From contig JAGWWA010000019.1 of assembly GCA_018970605.1 (NCBI GenBank), positions 1 through 34,730 of the forward strand: 34,730 nucleotides of DNA, read 5' to 3'. The notes beneath the pieces were generated by a model, which did no database searches, had not been told where the DNA came from, and saw only the letters and a list, made by a program, of their open reading frames with translations. This document shows, piece by piece, positions 8,258 to 17,682 of this stretch. The stretch comes from Planctomycetota bacterium (GTDB lineage Bacteria > Planctomycetota > Planctomycetia > Pirellulales > UBA1268). The position numbers and the translations under genes were made by a program. Each line of letters opens with the position of its first letter. The first letter of the stretch is position 1.

Positions 8258-8878
8258 TCAGGCCCTGCGGATGGTCGCAAACCACGCCCGGGCCCCCCCG
8301 GCCGTGAACTCCGCGCCAACGATCCCGGGCACCACCTCGAACCGCGACGGCTCGATCGATTCGATCTCCCAGCCCGCGTGAAACGCGTCGCGGAGTTCGT
8401 GCTCGGCGACCCGCCGCGGACCGTGGGTGCCAGGCTCCTCGGTGGCGAAGCAGAGCACGAACAGCCTCGCCCCGGGTTCGAGCAGCGCGGCGAGCGCCCG
8501 CACGTAGGCCGCGCGGCCGGCGTCGTCGAACGTATGGAAAAGACCACAGTCGGTCACCGCGTCGAACCGTTCAGGGATCGATCCGAGGTCGCGGGCATCC
8601 ATCCTCAGAAAGTTCACGGGCACGGCCCGCTCCGCCGCCTTTCGCCGTGCCGCCTCGAGCGGCGGCTCCAGGAAATCGACGCCGGTCACGGCACGGCCCT
8701 GCTCGGCAAGCCAGATCGCGAGGTCGCCGGTGCCGCAGCCGCTGTCGAGCACGCGGCCCCCGATTCCCTCGGAGGCCTCGGTGAACGCCCGCTGGGGGCG
8801 GCCGATGTCCCAGGGCGCACGGGGGGCGGCATAATAGGCGGCGAAGCGTTGCTCGGCCGGGACGGCGTCGTGGGTCAT
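8258..8878 (-). CDS. Class I SAM-dependent methyltransferase
   Basis: The 206-residue product is a compact Rossmann-fold methyltransferase. Motif I is VLDSGCGTGDLAIWL (43-57), followed by the acidic end of strand 2 in VTGVDFLEPPLEAARRKA, then MDARDLG and ERFDAVTDCGLFHTFDD. The pattern WDIGRPQ near residue 23 is typical of the thiopurine/tellurite-resistance-like subgroup of small-molecule methyltransferases. The substrate cannot be read from the sequence. The start is ATG 8878, and a TATGAT-like -10 lies about 13 bases upstream, in the 75-base region shared with the divergent response regulator gene. Confidence 0.85.
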   Translation of the reverse strand: MTHDAVPAEQRFAAYYAAPRAPWDIGRPQRAFTEASEGIGGRVLDSGCGTGDLAIWLAEQGRAVTGVDFLEPPLEAARRKAAERAVPVNFLRMDARDLGSIPERFDAVTDCGLFHTFDDAGRAAYVRALAALLEPGARLFVLCFATEEPGTHGPRRVAEHELRDAFHAGWEIESIEPSRFEVVPGIVGAEFTAGGARAWFATIRRA

Positions 8879-8953
8879 GACGGCATCATACCCGCACGCC
8901 CCACTCCCGGGCCGCCGGCGCCATCATCGGGCCTCTCCGCGAGCCACCACCGC

Positions 8954-9706
8954 ATGCCGCACATCCTGGTTGTCGAAGACGAGCAGCATCTCGCCTTCGG
9001 CATCAAGTTCAACCTCGAGGCCGAGGGCTACACCGTGACCACGGCCGGCGACGGGCCGGCGGCGCTCGACCTCCTTCCCAAGGCGACGCCCCCGGTCGAC
9101 CTCCTGGTGCTCGACCTGATGCTCCCGGGCATGAGCGGCTACGCGGTCTGCGAGACCCTCCGCGGCCGCGGCGACACGCTGCCGATCGTGATGCTCACCG
9201 CACGGACGCTCGTCGAGGACCGGATCCGGGGCTTCGACGCGGGGGCCGACGTCTACCTCCAGAAGCCCTTCGACCTCGAGGAACTGCTCTCCGTGATCCG
9301 CAGCCTGCTCTCCCGCCGCGGCCGCGACGATCGCGCGGTCGATCCCGCGGAGTCGGCCCCAGCGGCGACCGTGCGGTTTGGCTCGGCCGAGGTCAACTTC
9401 GACACCTGGGAGGCGACGTGCCGGGGCGAGCCGGTGAAGCTCACGAGTCTGGAAATGAAACTCCTCAAGTATCTCGTGCAGCACGAGGGCAAGGTGGTGA
9501 CCCGCGACGAACTGCTCACGAAGGTCTGGGGGATGAACCGGCCGCCGGCGACACGGACGGTCGACACCTTCATGCTCAACCTGCGAAAGACCTTCGAAGA
9601 CGACCCGTCGCGGCCGGTCCACTTTCTTTCGGTCCGCGGCACCGGCTACAAGTTCGTCAGCGACCGAGCAGTGCCGCCGCGGCCTTCCCCGGATCAGGCG
9701 TTTTGA
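8954..9706 (+). CDS. OmpR/PhoB-type response regulator
   Basis: The 250-residue product has an N-terminal receiver domain with the acidic pair Glu8-Asp9, phospho-acceptor Asp54 in VLDLMLPG, Thr82, and Lys104 in LQKPFD. A C-terminal winged-helix DNA-binding domain follows (about 140-243), with KLTSLEMKLLKYL and FMLNLRKTFEDDPSRPVHFL. It should bind DNA as a phosphorylation-dependent dimer. No kinase gene is adjacent; the nearest is at 14287-15219, five kilobases away, a plausible but unproven partner. The last 50 bases overlap the 3' end of trpC on the other strand. The start is ATG 8954; the longer frame upstream is antisense to two genes. Confidence 0.93.
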   Translation: MPHILVVEDEQHLAFGIKFNLEAEGYTVTTAGDGPAALDLLPKATPPVDLLVLDLMLPGMSGYAVCETLRGRGDTLPIVMLTARTLVEDRIRGFDAGADVYLQKPFDLEELLSVIRSLLSRRGRDDRAVDPAESAPAATVRFGSAEVNFDTWEATCRGEPVKLTSLEMKLLKYLVQHEGKVVTRDELLTKVWGMNRPPATRTVDTFMLNLRKTFEDDPSRPVHFLSVRGTGYKFVSDRAVPPRPSPDQAF

Positions 9707-10439
9707 GCAGCGATTCGCCGACGAGCATCGCGGCGATCCCCGCCACCTCGAGCCGCGCCACGTCGGCCCGCGTCTTGATGCCGCTCTCGGCCACGAGCAG
9801 CACGTCGTCGGGCACGTCTTCGCGGAGCCGCAGCACGGTATCGAGGTCGGTGGTCATCGACTTCAGGTCGCGGTTGTTGATGCCGACCAGCGTGGCCCCG
9901 AGATCGAGCACGCGGGAGAGATTCTCCGGGTCGTGAAGTTCCACCAGCGGCGTCATGCCGAGGTCGAGAATCTCACGGTAGAGGCTGCGGAGGTGGCAGT
10001 CGTCGAGGCATTCGGCGATCAGGAGCACGGCGTCGGCCCCGTGAGCCCGCGCCTCGATCACCTGGTAGCGGTCCACCACGAACTCCTTGCGGAGCACGGG
10101 CAGCGGCACGGCGATCCGGGCACTCTCGAGATCGACGAGGCTGCCGCCGAACCCGGGGCCATCGGTGAGGATGGAGAGGCAGCTCGCCCCGGCGTCACGG
10201 TAGCCGCACACGACCTCCTCGATCGTGGCGCCCGGGCGGATCTCGCCGGCCGACGGGCTCTTCCGCTTGAACTCCGCGATCAGCTTGATGGGCCCCGGCG
10301 CGGCGAGGGCCCCGAAGAAATCCCTCACCGCCGGCGCCACGGAGAGCCGCCCCTCGAGCGCCGCCGTCGGCACGCGGTCGCGGCACGCCGCCACCTCGAG
10401 CTTCTTTCGCGCCACGATCTGGTCGAGGATGTCGGACAT
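9657..10439 (-). CDS. trpC: Indole-3-glycerol phosphate synthase
   Basis: This enzyme closes the indole ring of 1-(2-carboxyphenylamino)-1-deoxyribulose 5-phosphate in tryptophan biosynthesis. The 260-residue TIM barrel has the expected catalytic groups: Glu56 and Lys58 in LIAEFKRKSPS, Lys118 in PVLRKEF and Glu168 in PLVELHD, plus GINNRDL and VAESGI for phosphate binding. Length is normal. It stands alone, without other trp genes, and its final 16 codons overlap the response regulator gene tail to tail. Confidence 0.96.
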   Translation of the reverse strand: MSDILDQIVARKKLEVAACRDRVPTAALEGRLSVAPAVRDFFGALAAPGPIKLIAEFKRKSPSAGEIRPGATIEEVVCGYRDAGASCLSILTDGPGFGGSLVDLESARIAVPLPVLRKEFVVDRYQVIEARAHGADAVLLIAECLDDCHLRSLYREILDLGMTPLVELHDPENLSRVLDLGATLVGINNRDLKSMTTDLDTVLRLREDVPDDVLLVAESGIKTRADVARLEVAGIAAMLVGESLLKTPDPGKAAAALLGR

Positions 10440-10752
10440 GCCTGAAGGATAGCCCGTCTGTGCTCAATCTCCAGAGGGACTGGCCTCCGGAGGGATTGCC
10501 GCCATCGGCACGACAACCGATGCCGAACCGCGGGCGATCCACGCTGGACACCGCATCGTGTGGCGGTTCGCCCCACGCCTCACGGCGTTGGCTTGGACGG
10601 CGGCCGCGCAAGGCTCTCGGAGGATCCGAGCGAGTTCGCTGCTCGAACGCTGCGGAGCGCCCGCCGCGTGGCACACGTCTCACCGGCTTCTGCGCGTGCC
10701 TCCGATCCGGCTGCTCCCCCTTCCGGAATCTCAAGAGAGGTTGATGCAGCGA
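10440..10752. other. Gene-free stretch before element copy C
   Basis: About 310 bases hold no frame I can recognise. Several local hairpins occur, for example CTCGGA-GGA-TCCGAG near 10617-10631. The stretch ends in GTTGATGCAGCGA just before copy C, which resembles the flank CCTGATGCAGCG before copy D. It may be decayed repeat material. Confidence 0.4.
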
Positions 10753-10883
10753 GGGGCTGCCCGTGCCAATCGAGCGGCGTAGGAAACCGAGCGAAGCCAG
10801 GATGGCGAAGCGCGGTTTCCTCCGAGTGAGCGTAGGGCAGGATGCCCGCAGCGAACGTCCGGCGAGATGGCACGGGCAGCCCC
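10753..10883 (+). repeat. 130-bp palindromic element, copy C (best preserved)
   Basis: The terminal inverted repeats GGGGCTGCCCGTGCCA (10753-10768) and TGGCACGGGCAGCCCC (10868-10883) are a perfect 16-bp match. Arm 1 is closed by AGGAAACC/GGTTTCCT, perfect over eight bases, and tipped by GCC-AGGAT-GGC. Arm 2 is GGGC-AGGAT-GCCC. CGAACGTCCGGCGAGA then leads to the right end. The two arms carry the same AGGAT loop. This copy is the clearest model for the family. Confidence 0.9.
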
Positions 10884-10981
10884 GAGCATCGTAAATGCCG
10901 CAAGACCACCTTGAACCATAGACGGCGTTGGGCGAACAACCACCAGCCATCGCATGCAACGCGCCGCGCCTGCAGCAGCCA

Positions 10982-12070
10982 TCAGACCCGCAGGAGGATG
11001 CCGCGACGATAGAGCCAGCGGGCCGTGAGGAGCATCAGGAGGAAGCCGGTGATGCTGCCAACCCAGGCCCACTCGGGCGACAGCGGCCCGATGAGCCGCT
11101 GGTTCACCGTGCGAAAGGCTCCCATGCCGGCCGCCAGATAGAGCGAGATCGGATTGGCACCGACCCAGACGAACGGCTCGCACCACCGCCGCCAACCGCG
11201 AACATCGATGATCCAATAAAAGCCGGCCAGCAGGATCGCGCTCCAGCCCGCAGTGACCAGCACGAAGCTCGACGACCAGAGTTTCTTGACGACGGGAAAG
11301 AACGGGTGCCATGCCCAGCCAGCCGCCAGCAGGGCGATGCCGACCAGCAGCAGACCAGCGACCTTCCGCCGTGGAGACATGTCGCGAGCAAGCCAGTCCC
11401 CGGCCAACAGCCCGAGCAGAGCCGTGCCGATCGCCGGGAGCGTGCTGAGAATCCCTTCGGGGTCGTGGTCGCCGTCGTACTTCCGACCCGGGAGCCAGAT
11501 GCTGTCCAGGTAGTTGGCGAGGTTTCTCCCCTCGGCGAAGTCCCCGGCTCCGAAGCCTGGGACGGGAACGAACGAGAGCAACAGCCAGTAGGTCGCAAGC
11601 AGCACGGCCGTGGCGATGGCCAGGCCACGCACGTCGAGCCAGATCGACAGCAGGCCGGCGACCGCGGAGGCGACGCCGATCCGCTGGATCACCCCCAGCC
11701 AGCGGACCTGGTCCCATCCGCGGCTCAGCCCGCCCGAATAGATCACGCCGAGCGCGAAGATCACGAGGGCCCGCACGAGCAGGTGTCTGATCACGGCCGC
11801 ACGCCCCTCCCGCTCCAGTCGCCGCGGCACGGAAAACGCCATCGCCGCACCGGAGATGAAGAGGAACAGCGGGAAGATGAGGTCCTCGAAGTGCAGGCCG
11901 GCCCACTCCACGTGCGCGAACTGTGTCTTCAGCACGGCGGTGAGCGAACTCCGCGGCAGAAACCTCCCCAGCACCGCTTCGATGGCGGCCGTCAGGCCCA
12001 GGATGCAGCACATGTCGAAGCCCCGGAGGGCATCGAGAGAGACGAGTCGTGGGTTCGCGACTGACTGCAT
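10982..12070 (-). CDS. Membrane acyltransferase (DUF5009 / heparan-alpha-glucosaminide acetyltransferase-like)
   Basis: The 362-residue integral membrane protein begins with the family signature VSLDALRGFDM (10-20), then FEDLIFPLFLFISGAAMAFS in the second segment, and has about ten hydrophobic segments. Related proteins move acetyl groups across the membrane onto amino sugars or other glycans, so a role in cell-envelope or glycan modification is likely but unproven. It starts 23 bases downstream of the purH stop and probably shares its transcript. No strong ribosome site precedes ATG 12070, consistent with reinitiation after purH. Element copy C lies beyond its 3' end. Confidence 0.85.
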   Translation of the reverse strand: MQSVANPRLVSLDALRGFDMCCILGLTAAIEAVLGRFLPRSSLTAVLKTQFAHVEWAGLHFEDLIFPLFLFISGAAMAFSVPRRLEREGRAAVIRHLLVRALVIFALGVIYSGGLSRGWDQVRWLGVIQRIGVASAVAGLLSIWLDVRGLAIATAVLLATYWLLLSFVPVPGFGAGDFAEGRNLANYLDSIWLPGRKYDGDHDPEGILSTLPAIGTALLGLLAGDWLARDMSPRRKVAGLLLVGIALLAAGWAWHPFFPVVKKLWSSSFVLVTAGWSAILLAGFYWIIDVRGWRRWCEPFVWVGANPISLYLAAGMGAFRTVNQRLIGPLSPEWAWVGSITGFLLMLLTARWLYRRGILLRV

Positions 12071-12093
12071 GAAGAGCCGCCGATGAACGCGAT

Positions 12094-13749
<1,656 letters not shown>

Positions 13750-13820
13750 GGCCCGATTAGACCAACGACGCGCAGGCTGAAAAGACCGCTGTGCTCCTCC
13801 ACGCCGAACCTACGGCCAGC

Positions 13821-13853
13821 CCCCACCGCTCACGCGATTGGGCTTCCTGATGC
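13821..13853 (+). repeat. Partial copy of the 92-bp repeat, joined to element copy D
   Basis: The first 28 or so bases of the 92-bp unit (CGCTCACGCGATTGGGCTTC then CTGATG) appear here and run directly into GCAGCGGGCGAGGGG, the left flank of palindromic element copy D. It therefore ties the two repeat families together. Confidence 0.7.
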
Positions 13854-13862
13854 AGCGGGCGA

Positions 13863-13991
13863 GGGGTGCCCGTGCCCTGGAGCCGGGCTTGGCGGCCAGC
13901 GAAGCCAGGATGGCGAAGCGCAGCCGGCATGCAGTGAGTGAAGGGCAGGATGCCCGAAGCGAACGTCCGGCCCCAGGGCATGGGCAGCACC
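13863..13991 (+). repeat. 130-bp palindromic element, copy D
   Basis: The left end GTGCCCGTGCCCTGG and right end CCAGGGCATGGGCAGCAC pair with one G-T wobble. The inner part of this stem (CCCTGG/CCAGGG) differs on both sides from copies B and C (CCA/TGG), a compensating change. Arm 1 keeps GCC-AGGAT-GGC, closed by GCCGGGCT/AGCCGGC with a bulge. Arm 2 is GGGC-AGGAT-GCCC, followed by CGAACGTCCGG. Confidence 0.85.
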
Positions 13992-14021
13992 GAGCCGAGC
14001 CGAGCGATCCGGATTGCCCCT

Positions 14022-14280
14022 ATCGCTCACGCGATTGGGCTTCCTGATGCCGATCGCAGGAAGCGTAACGCCGTCAGGCGTACGGCCATCCCATGCTAGA
14101 CCACCCAGCCCCCATCGCTCACGCGATTGGGCTTCCTGATGCCGATCGCAGGAAGCGTAACGCCGTCAGGCGTACGGCCATCCCATGCTAGACCACCCGG
14201 CCCCCATCGCTCACGCGATTGGGCTTCCTGATGCCGATCGCAGGAAGCGTAACGCCGTCAGGCGTACGGCCACCCCATGC
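14022..14280 (+). repeat. 92-bp tandem repeat array, 2.8 units
   Basis: Units start at 14022, 14114 and 14206 with an exact 92-base period and only a few differences. Each holds two hairpins: CTTCCTG (14040-14046) with CAGGAAG (14057-14063), and ACGCC-GTCA-GGCGT (14068-14081). The last unit is cut short by the 3' end of the histidine kinase gene. The near identity points to recent expansion. No protein-coding frame is credible. Confidence 0.92.
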
Positions 14281-14286
14281 CCGACG

Positions 14287-15219
14287 CTACCCCAGCGTGC
14301 GCGACGCCGCCGGCAACTCCACCTCGAAAACGGTGCCGGGAGGCGGCTGGCGACCGCGAACGAGCACCTTGCCCCGCATCTGCTTCACGAGAGCCTTCAC
14401 GAGAAACAGGCCCAGACCGGTGCCTGGCGTGGATCGCTCGAGTTCGCTGCCGAGGCGGTGAAACCGGCGGAAGATCAGCGGGCGGAGCGGGATCGGAATG
14501 CCCGGGCCGTTGTCGGCCACGGCAATCCGCACGCGGCCGGAGTTGGTGTGACTGACGGTCACCACGACCCGCGGATCGGGAAGCGAGTATTTCACCGCGT
14601 TGTCGAGCAGGTTGCGGATCACGATCTCGACGTCGGCGGTTTGACCCACAACCCTGAAAGGCCCATCCGCGGCGGCCTCGATGGCGATCGTGTCTTCGGC
14701 CACCCCGTGCCGTTGGACCACGGCGGCGCGGACGCCGTTGAGCACGGCTTCCACGTCGGCCGCATCGCCCCCCGCCTGCGGTCGGCGCTGGAGCGTCTTG
14801 GCGGCGTCGAGGAGGTGGTCGATCAGCGTGTCGAGTCGCTCCACGTCCTGGAGCATGATCCGGTGGAAGTCGGCCTGCTGCTCGGCGGGCACGGCCCGGC
14901 GGGTGAGCGTCTGCAGCGAGAGCTTGAGCGAGGCGAGCGGGCTCTTGAGTTCATGGGTCACGCTGTCGATGAAGTTGCTCTGCCGCTGCGACAGCGCGAT
15001 CGCCTTGACCGTGAGCGCAAGATAGACGATCACCCCGGCGAGCACGATGACGAGCAGGGCCACGCCGACGCCGAGGACGGTCCAGTAGAAGACCGCATTG
15101 CGCGAACCGAGAGCGGCCGCGATGCTGACGAGCACCCAGCCCACCGTCAGCGCGATCAACGCCGCGATCAACACCACCCCGAGGAGGATCGGCCAGCCGA
15201 ATGAGCGACGCGGTTCCAT
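14287..15219 (-). CDS. Membrane sensor histidine kinase
   Basis: The 310-residue kinase has two transmembrane segments (about 10-36 and 43-70) joined by a very short loop, so it has almost no periplasmic sensor domain. The dimerisation/phosphoacceptor domain has His89 in SVTHELKSPLASL. The ATPase domain has the N box NLLDN (203-207), DNGPG (236-240) and GTGLG (266-270). It lacks an adjacent regulator; the OmpR-type regulator at 8954-9706 is the only one in the window. ATG 15219 is preceded by AGGAAA. The tandem repeat array sits immediately beyond its stop codon. Confidence 0.93.
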   Translation of the reverse strand: MEPRRSFGWPILLGVVLIAALIALTVGWVLVSIAAALGSRNAVFYWTVLGVGVALLVIVLAGVIVYLALTVKAIALSQRQSNFIDSVTHELKSPLASLKLSLQTLTRRAVPAEQQADFHRIMLQDVERLDTLIDHLLDAAKTLQRRPQAGGDAADVEAVLNGVRAAVVQRHGVAEDTIAIEAAADGPFRVVGQTADVEIVIRNLLDNAVKYSLPDPRVVVTVSHTNSGRVRIAVADNGPGIPIPLRPLIFRRFHRLGSELERSTPGTGLGLFLVKALVKQMRGKVLVRGRQPPPGTVFEVELPAASRTLG

Positions 15220-15264
15220 GAGCCGGTTTCCTGGCGGTCGGCGCGCGGCGGCCTCGGCTGCCGT

Positions 15265-15819
15265 ATGCTGATGGCCGACATCATGACTTCTCCGCCCGCC
15301 GACCGCGAACCGTCAGCCTCCATTTCCCCCGCCCAGCGGTCCCGGCCGCCGCTCATCCTGACGGCTGGGCGAACGAGCGTGGTCTTCACCTGGCACGGCG
15401 ACCGCTGGCGGCACAGCGTCAGCATCGACGGTGTGCCCTTCGCCACGTCGAAGGAACACACGGCCGACGGCCGCGATCGGTCGTGGCCTGCATCACCGCC
15501 GCTCGTCGAACTCTCGCTGCTCGAAACGCCGACCGGCCCCGCGATCCTCGCGGTGGGCCTGGCCGGCCGGTCGCACTATTCGGCGAGCATCGTTCCTCAT
15601 CCAGTCGAGCCCGACACGTTGCTCATGGAAATCGCCTGCCGGATCAAGGAGCCGCCGGTGTGGCTCGGATCGACGTACGACGCGGCGGGCGAGGCCGTGC
15701 GGGTGACGCCGCAGGACACCCCGATTGCCGACCTTCCGGCCACGGTCTGCTGGTCGTATGCCATCGGCCCCGCAGGCATCCGAGCGGTGCCCCCAGCGGC
15801 CGCCCCCAGGTGCCGGTGA
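15265..15819 (+). CDS. Hypothetical protein, unknown family
   Basis: The 184-residue product has no signal peptide. After a polar N-terminus (about 30 residues) come beta-rich segments such as TSVVFTWHGDRWRHSVSIDG and LVELSLLETPTGPAILAVGL, ending with a Pro/Ala tail. I do not recognise it. Codon usage is like that of its neighbours, with third-position GC, so it is probably a real gene. Starts at 15265 and 15283 are both possible. It is divergent from the histidine kinase, with 45 bases between them. Confidence 0.65.
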   Translation: MLMADIMTSPPADREPSASISPAQRSRPPLILTAGRTSVVFTWHGDRWRHSVSIDGVPFATSKEHTADGRDRSWPASPPLVELSLLETPTGPAILAVGLAGRSHYSASIVPHPVEPDTLLMEIACRIKEPPVWLGSTYDAAGEAVRVTPQDTPIADLPATVCWSYAIGPAGIRAVPPAAAPRCR

Positions 15820-15913
15820 CGGCCGGTCGCGGCCGCATCTTGCGATCCCCGGTGCCATCGATCACATTCATGGCTTCGCCATCCCGTCCCCCCGTTCCCG
15901 GCCGCGACAGCCC

Positions 15914-16522
15914 ATGTTCGACGTCATCGAGCGACTCAAGGCGGAATGGACCGACAGGTACGTCGTGATCGATTCGCCAGCCCCCGAACTCGCGCGGTTC
16001 GCGCGGGCGACCGGCCAGGTGAAGACGGTCAACATGAACGGACGCTGCCTGGTCGAATTCGACCAGTTCAACAACATCGGCTGGTACGACATCGACCCGT
16101 CGTGCCTGAAGGTGGTGCCCAAGCCGCTGCCGAAGCCCGCCGAGCCGAAAGAGAAGTCGGCGAAGCCCGCGGCCAAGGCCGCGCCGGCGAAGGAGGCGGC
16201 CAAGCCCGCCGCCGCCAAGAAGCCCTCGACGGCCGACATCCTCGCCGCCGCTCGCGGCAAGGCGGCGACAGCAAAGCCGGCGGGTGAGGCCAAGCCTGCT
16301 GCCGGCGGCAAGCCCTCGACAGCCGAGATCCTGGCCAGGGCCCGTGGCGCCAAAGCCGCGGCGGCCCCTGCGGAAGCCATGATCGAGGAACCCGTGGTCG
16401 AGCAACCGGCACCGGCACCGGCCCCGGCGAAAGCGGCCGCTGCGAAATCCTCGAGTGGCAGCCTGCCGACGACCACCGCCGAGAAGATAGCCTGGTGCCG
16501 AGCCCATGACGCGAAGGGCTGA
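15914..16522 (+). CDS. Conserved-looking protein with Ala/Pro/Lys linker and repeated STADILAAARG motif
   Basis: The 202-residue product has a folded N-terminus (1-68) containing TGQVKTVNMNGRCLVEF and NNIGWYDIDP, reminiscent of small beta-barrel nucleic-acid or KOW-like domains, though this is only a resemblance. Residues 69-180 are an Ala/Lys/Pro linker carrying two copies of a short motif, KPSTADILAAARGKA (103-117) and KPSTAEILARARGAK (133-147). The C-terminus (184-202) is again ordered: LPTTTAEKIAWCRAHDAKG. The layout suggests a tethering protein with linear binding motifs. The cellular role is unknown. ATG 15914 is chosen because it begins the ordered domain. Confidence 0.75.
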   Translation: MFDVIERLKAEWTDRYVVIDSPAPELARFARATGQVKTVNMNGRCLVEFDQFNNIGWYDIDPSCLKVVPKPLPKPAEPKEKSAKPAAKAAPAKEAAKPAAAKKPSTADILAAARGKAATAKPAGEAKPAAGGKPSTAEILARARGAKAAAAPAEAMIEEPVVEQPAPAPAPAKAAAAKSSSGSLPTTTAEKIAWCRAHDAKG

Positions 16523-16589
16523 TCGGCCGCTCGCGCCTGCACGTGGCCCGCTCACCCGACTCGCACCTCGTTCCCCTCGGGAGTTTTCC

Positions 16590-17087
16590 ATGTCCTGCGG
16601 CGTCGCGTTCCAGACCACCCGTTTCCGTGCCATGAGCCTGCCGGTCGGCCTGGTTGTGCTGCTGGCGGTGGTGGGCTGCCGCCCGCTCTCGCAACACCCG
16701 CTCGTGAAGGAGGCCGCCGACGAGGTGCGGGGCAACGCCCGTGTCGCCGAGGCCCTCGGCAACCCGGTCACCTGCGGGACGAGCATCCGCGGCACTGCCA
16801 ACGAGACCGACGGCATCGCCGCGCTCGAGTTCGACGTCTCGGGTCCGTCTGGCAAGGGAGCGGTGGCCGTGGAGGGCAAGAAGACGCAGGGCACGTGGGG
16901 GGTGACGATGCTGGAGTTGCGGCCAGCCGCGGGGGCGAAGGTGTCGCTCACCGCCGACCTGGAGTCCCGCACGGGCACCGACACGCCGAAGTTCGACCCC
17001 GCCGCCAAGCCTGCGACGAGTTCCTCACCCCCCCCTCCTCCCGCCGATGTCGAGATCGTGCTGCCGCCCGGTCCGCCAGGGCAGTGA
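16590..17087 (+). CDS. Lipoprotein with Coa1/Tim21-like domain
   Basis: The 165-residue product has a lipoprotein signal, with the lipobox LAVVGC in MSLPVGLVVLLAVVGC. The mature part resembles the Coa1 (cytochrome oxidase assembly) domain: a short helix KEAADEVRGNARVAEALGNP followed by strands with GTANETDGIAALEFDVSG and GKGAVAVEGKKTQGTWGVTM. This family is small and membrane-tethered; assignment to oxidase assembly here would be guesswork. A Pro-rich tail ends the protein. ATG 16590 has GGGAG five bases upstream, but the later ATG at 16632 gives a more typical lipoprotein signal. Its final codons form part of a terminator hairpin. Confidence 0.75.
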   Translation: MSCGVAFQTTRFRAMSLPVGLVVLLAVVGCRPLSQHPLVKEAADEVRGNARVAEALGNPVTCGTSIRGTANETDGIAALEFDVSGPSGKGAVAVEGKKTQGTWGVTMLELRPAAGAKVSLTADLESRTGTDTPKFDPAAKPATSSSPPPPPADVEIVLPPGPPGQ

Positions 17088-17122
17088 CGAACGGCGAAGC
17101 CTTGCCGTCTGGCGGGGTTTTT
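17073..17122 (+). terminator. Rho-independent terminator overlapping the lipoprotein stop codon
   Basis: CCGCCAG (17073-17079) pairs with CTGGCGG (17109-17115), enclosing a second stem ACGGC (17091-17095) with GCCGT (17104-17108). GG and TTTTT (17118-17122) follow. The 5' arm lies inside the coding sequence and the stop codon (17085-17087) lies in the internal bulge, so translating ribosomes should influence folding. Confidence 0.8.
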
Positions 17123-17162
17123 CCGCTGCATTTCCTCATTCCATCCCCCGCGGCCCAAATGT

Positions 17163-17190
17163 TTGACTCGCGTGGGGACGCGTCCATAAT
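17163..17190 (+). promoter_or_regulatory. Sigma-70-type promoter
   Basis: TTGACT (17163-17168), a 16-base spacer, and CATAAT (17185-17190) match the consensus at five of six positions in each hexamer. The transcript should begin near 17197 and read into the 73-codon gene. It is the best housekeeping-type promoter seen in the window and lies just after a terminator. Confidence 0.7.
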
Positions 17191-17196
17191 GTCGAG

Positions 17197-17412
17197 GTTC
17201 CCGTCGCTCGTCGCGCCCGCCACGGCAATGCTGCCGTCCCGCCCGCGGGTTGCCTGATGAAAGTCCGCAGTCCGCCTCACGGCAGGCTCGTTGCGTCGTT
17301 CATCGGGCCTGCGTCAATCCAACGGGATCAAGGCAACCAGGGCCAGCGGGTCGTTCCGCCTGCCTGATGGCTGCCCGCTGAACTCGCATCGAAAAGGAGT
17401 GGTTTCGACCCA
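17197..17412 (+). other. Long structured 5' leader of the small gene
   Basis: About 215 bases separate the predicted transcript start from the ATG at 17413. Hairpins seen are ACGGCA-ATGC-TGCCGT (17222-17237) and the 7-bp pair CAGCGGG (17344-17350) with CCCGCTG (17374-17380), the latter ending 13 bases before the AAGGAG ribosome site. No known riboswitch class is recognised. There is no credible gene in this stretch. Confidence 0.5.
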
Positions 17413-17634
17413 ATGGCCCGGATCCGCAACGTCTTCGAAATCATCGAACTCTACGGTCACGACGAAAACTTCGAGCCGCAGTGCACGCCGGAATTCATTC
17501 CGACCACCGCGCCGGCTGGTTCCAAGCAAAAGATCGACATCCTCGCCGAACGCATCCAGCGGGGCATGCCCCTGTGGCACCCGGAAGATTCCACCGAGTC
17601 GTCCGCGCTCGTGGGCTGCGGTGCCGAAGACTGA
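17413..17634 (+). CDS. Small conserved-looking protein, unknown function
   Basis: The 73-residue soluble product, MARIRNVFEIIELYGHDENF at the start, then CTPEFIPTT, KQKIDILAERIQRGMPLWHP and a C-terminal Cys-containing acidic tail, has no recognised domain. Good codon usage, an AAGGAG ribosome site (with a rather long 13-base spacing), a strong promoter upstream and a strong terminator downstream all argue for a real, well-expressed single-gene unit. Its two cysteines (in PQCTP and VGCGA) could bind metal, but that is speculation. Confidence 0.75.
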   Translation: MARIRNVFEIIELYGHDENFEPQCTPEFIPTTAPAGSKQKIDILAERIQRGMPLWHPEDSTESSALVGCGAED

Positions 17635-17682
17635 CCTTCGCTCCTGCGAATGCGTCAGCGACGCACGCTCTGAAATCGCCAT

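Noticed and set aside
10457-10744. Possible small genes between trpC and element copy C
   Set aside because: Frames on both strands have Arg/Ser/Pro-rich translations, no ribosome sites and no recognisable motif, as expected for non-coding GC-rich DNA.
14022-14280. Tandem repeats as a CRISPR array
   Set aside because: The 92-base units are identical throughout, with no unique spacers, and no cas gene is present.
17241-17270. CTGATGA string as a hammerhead ribozyme core
   Set aside because: The second conserved segment (GAAA) and the three required stems are not found around it.
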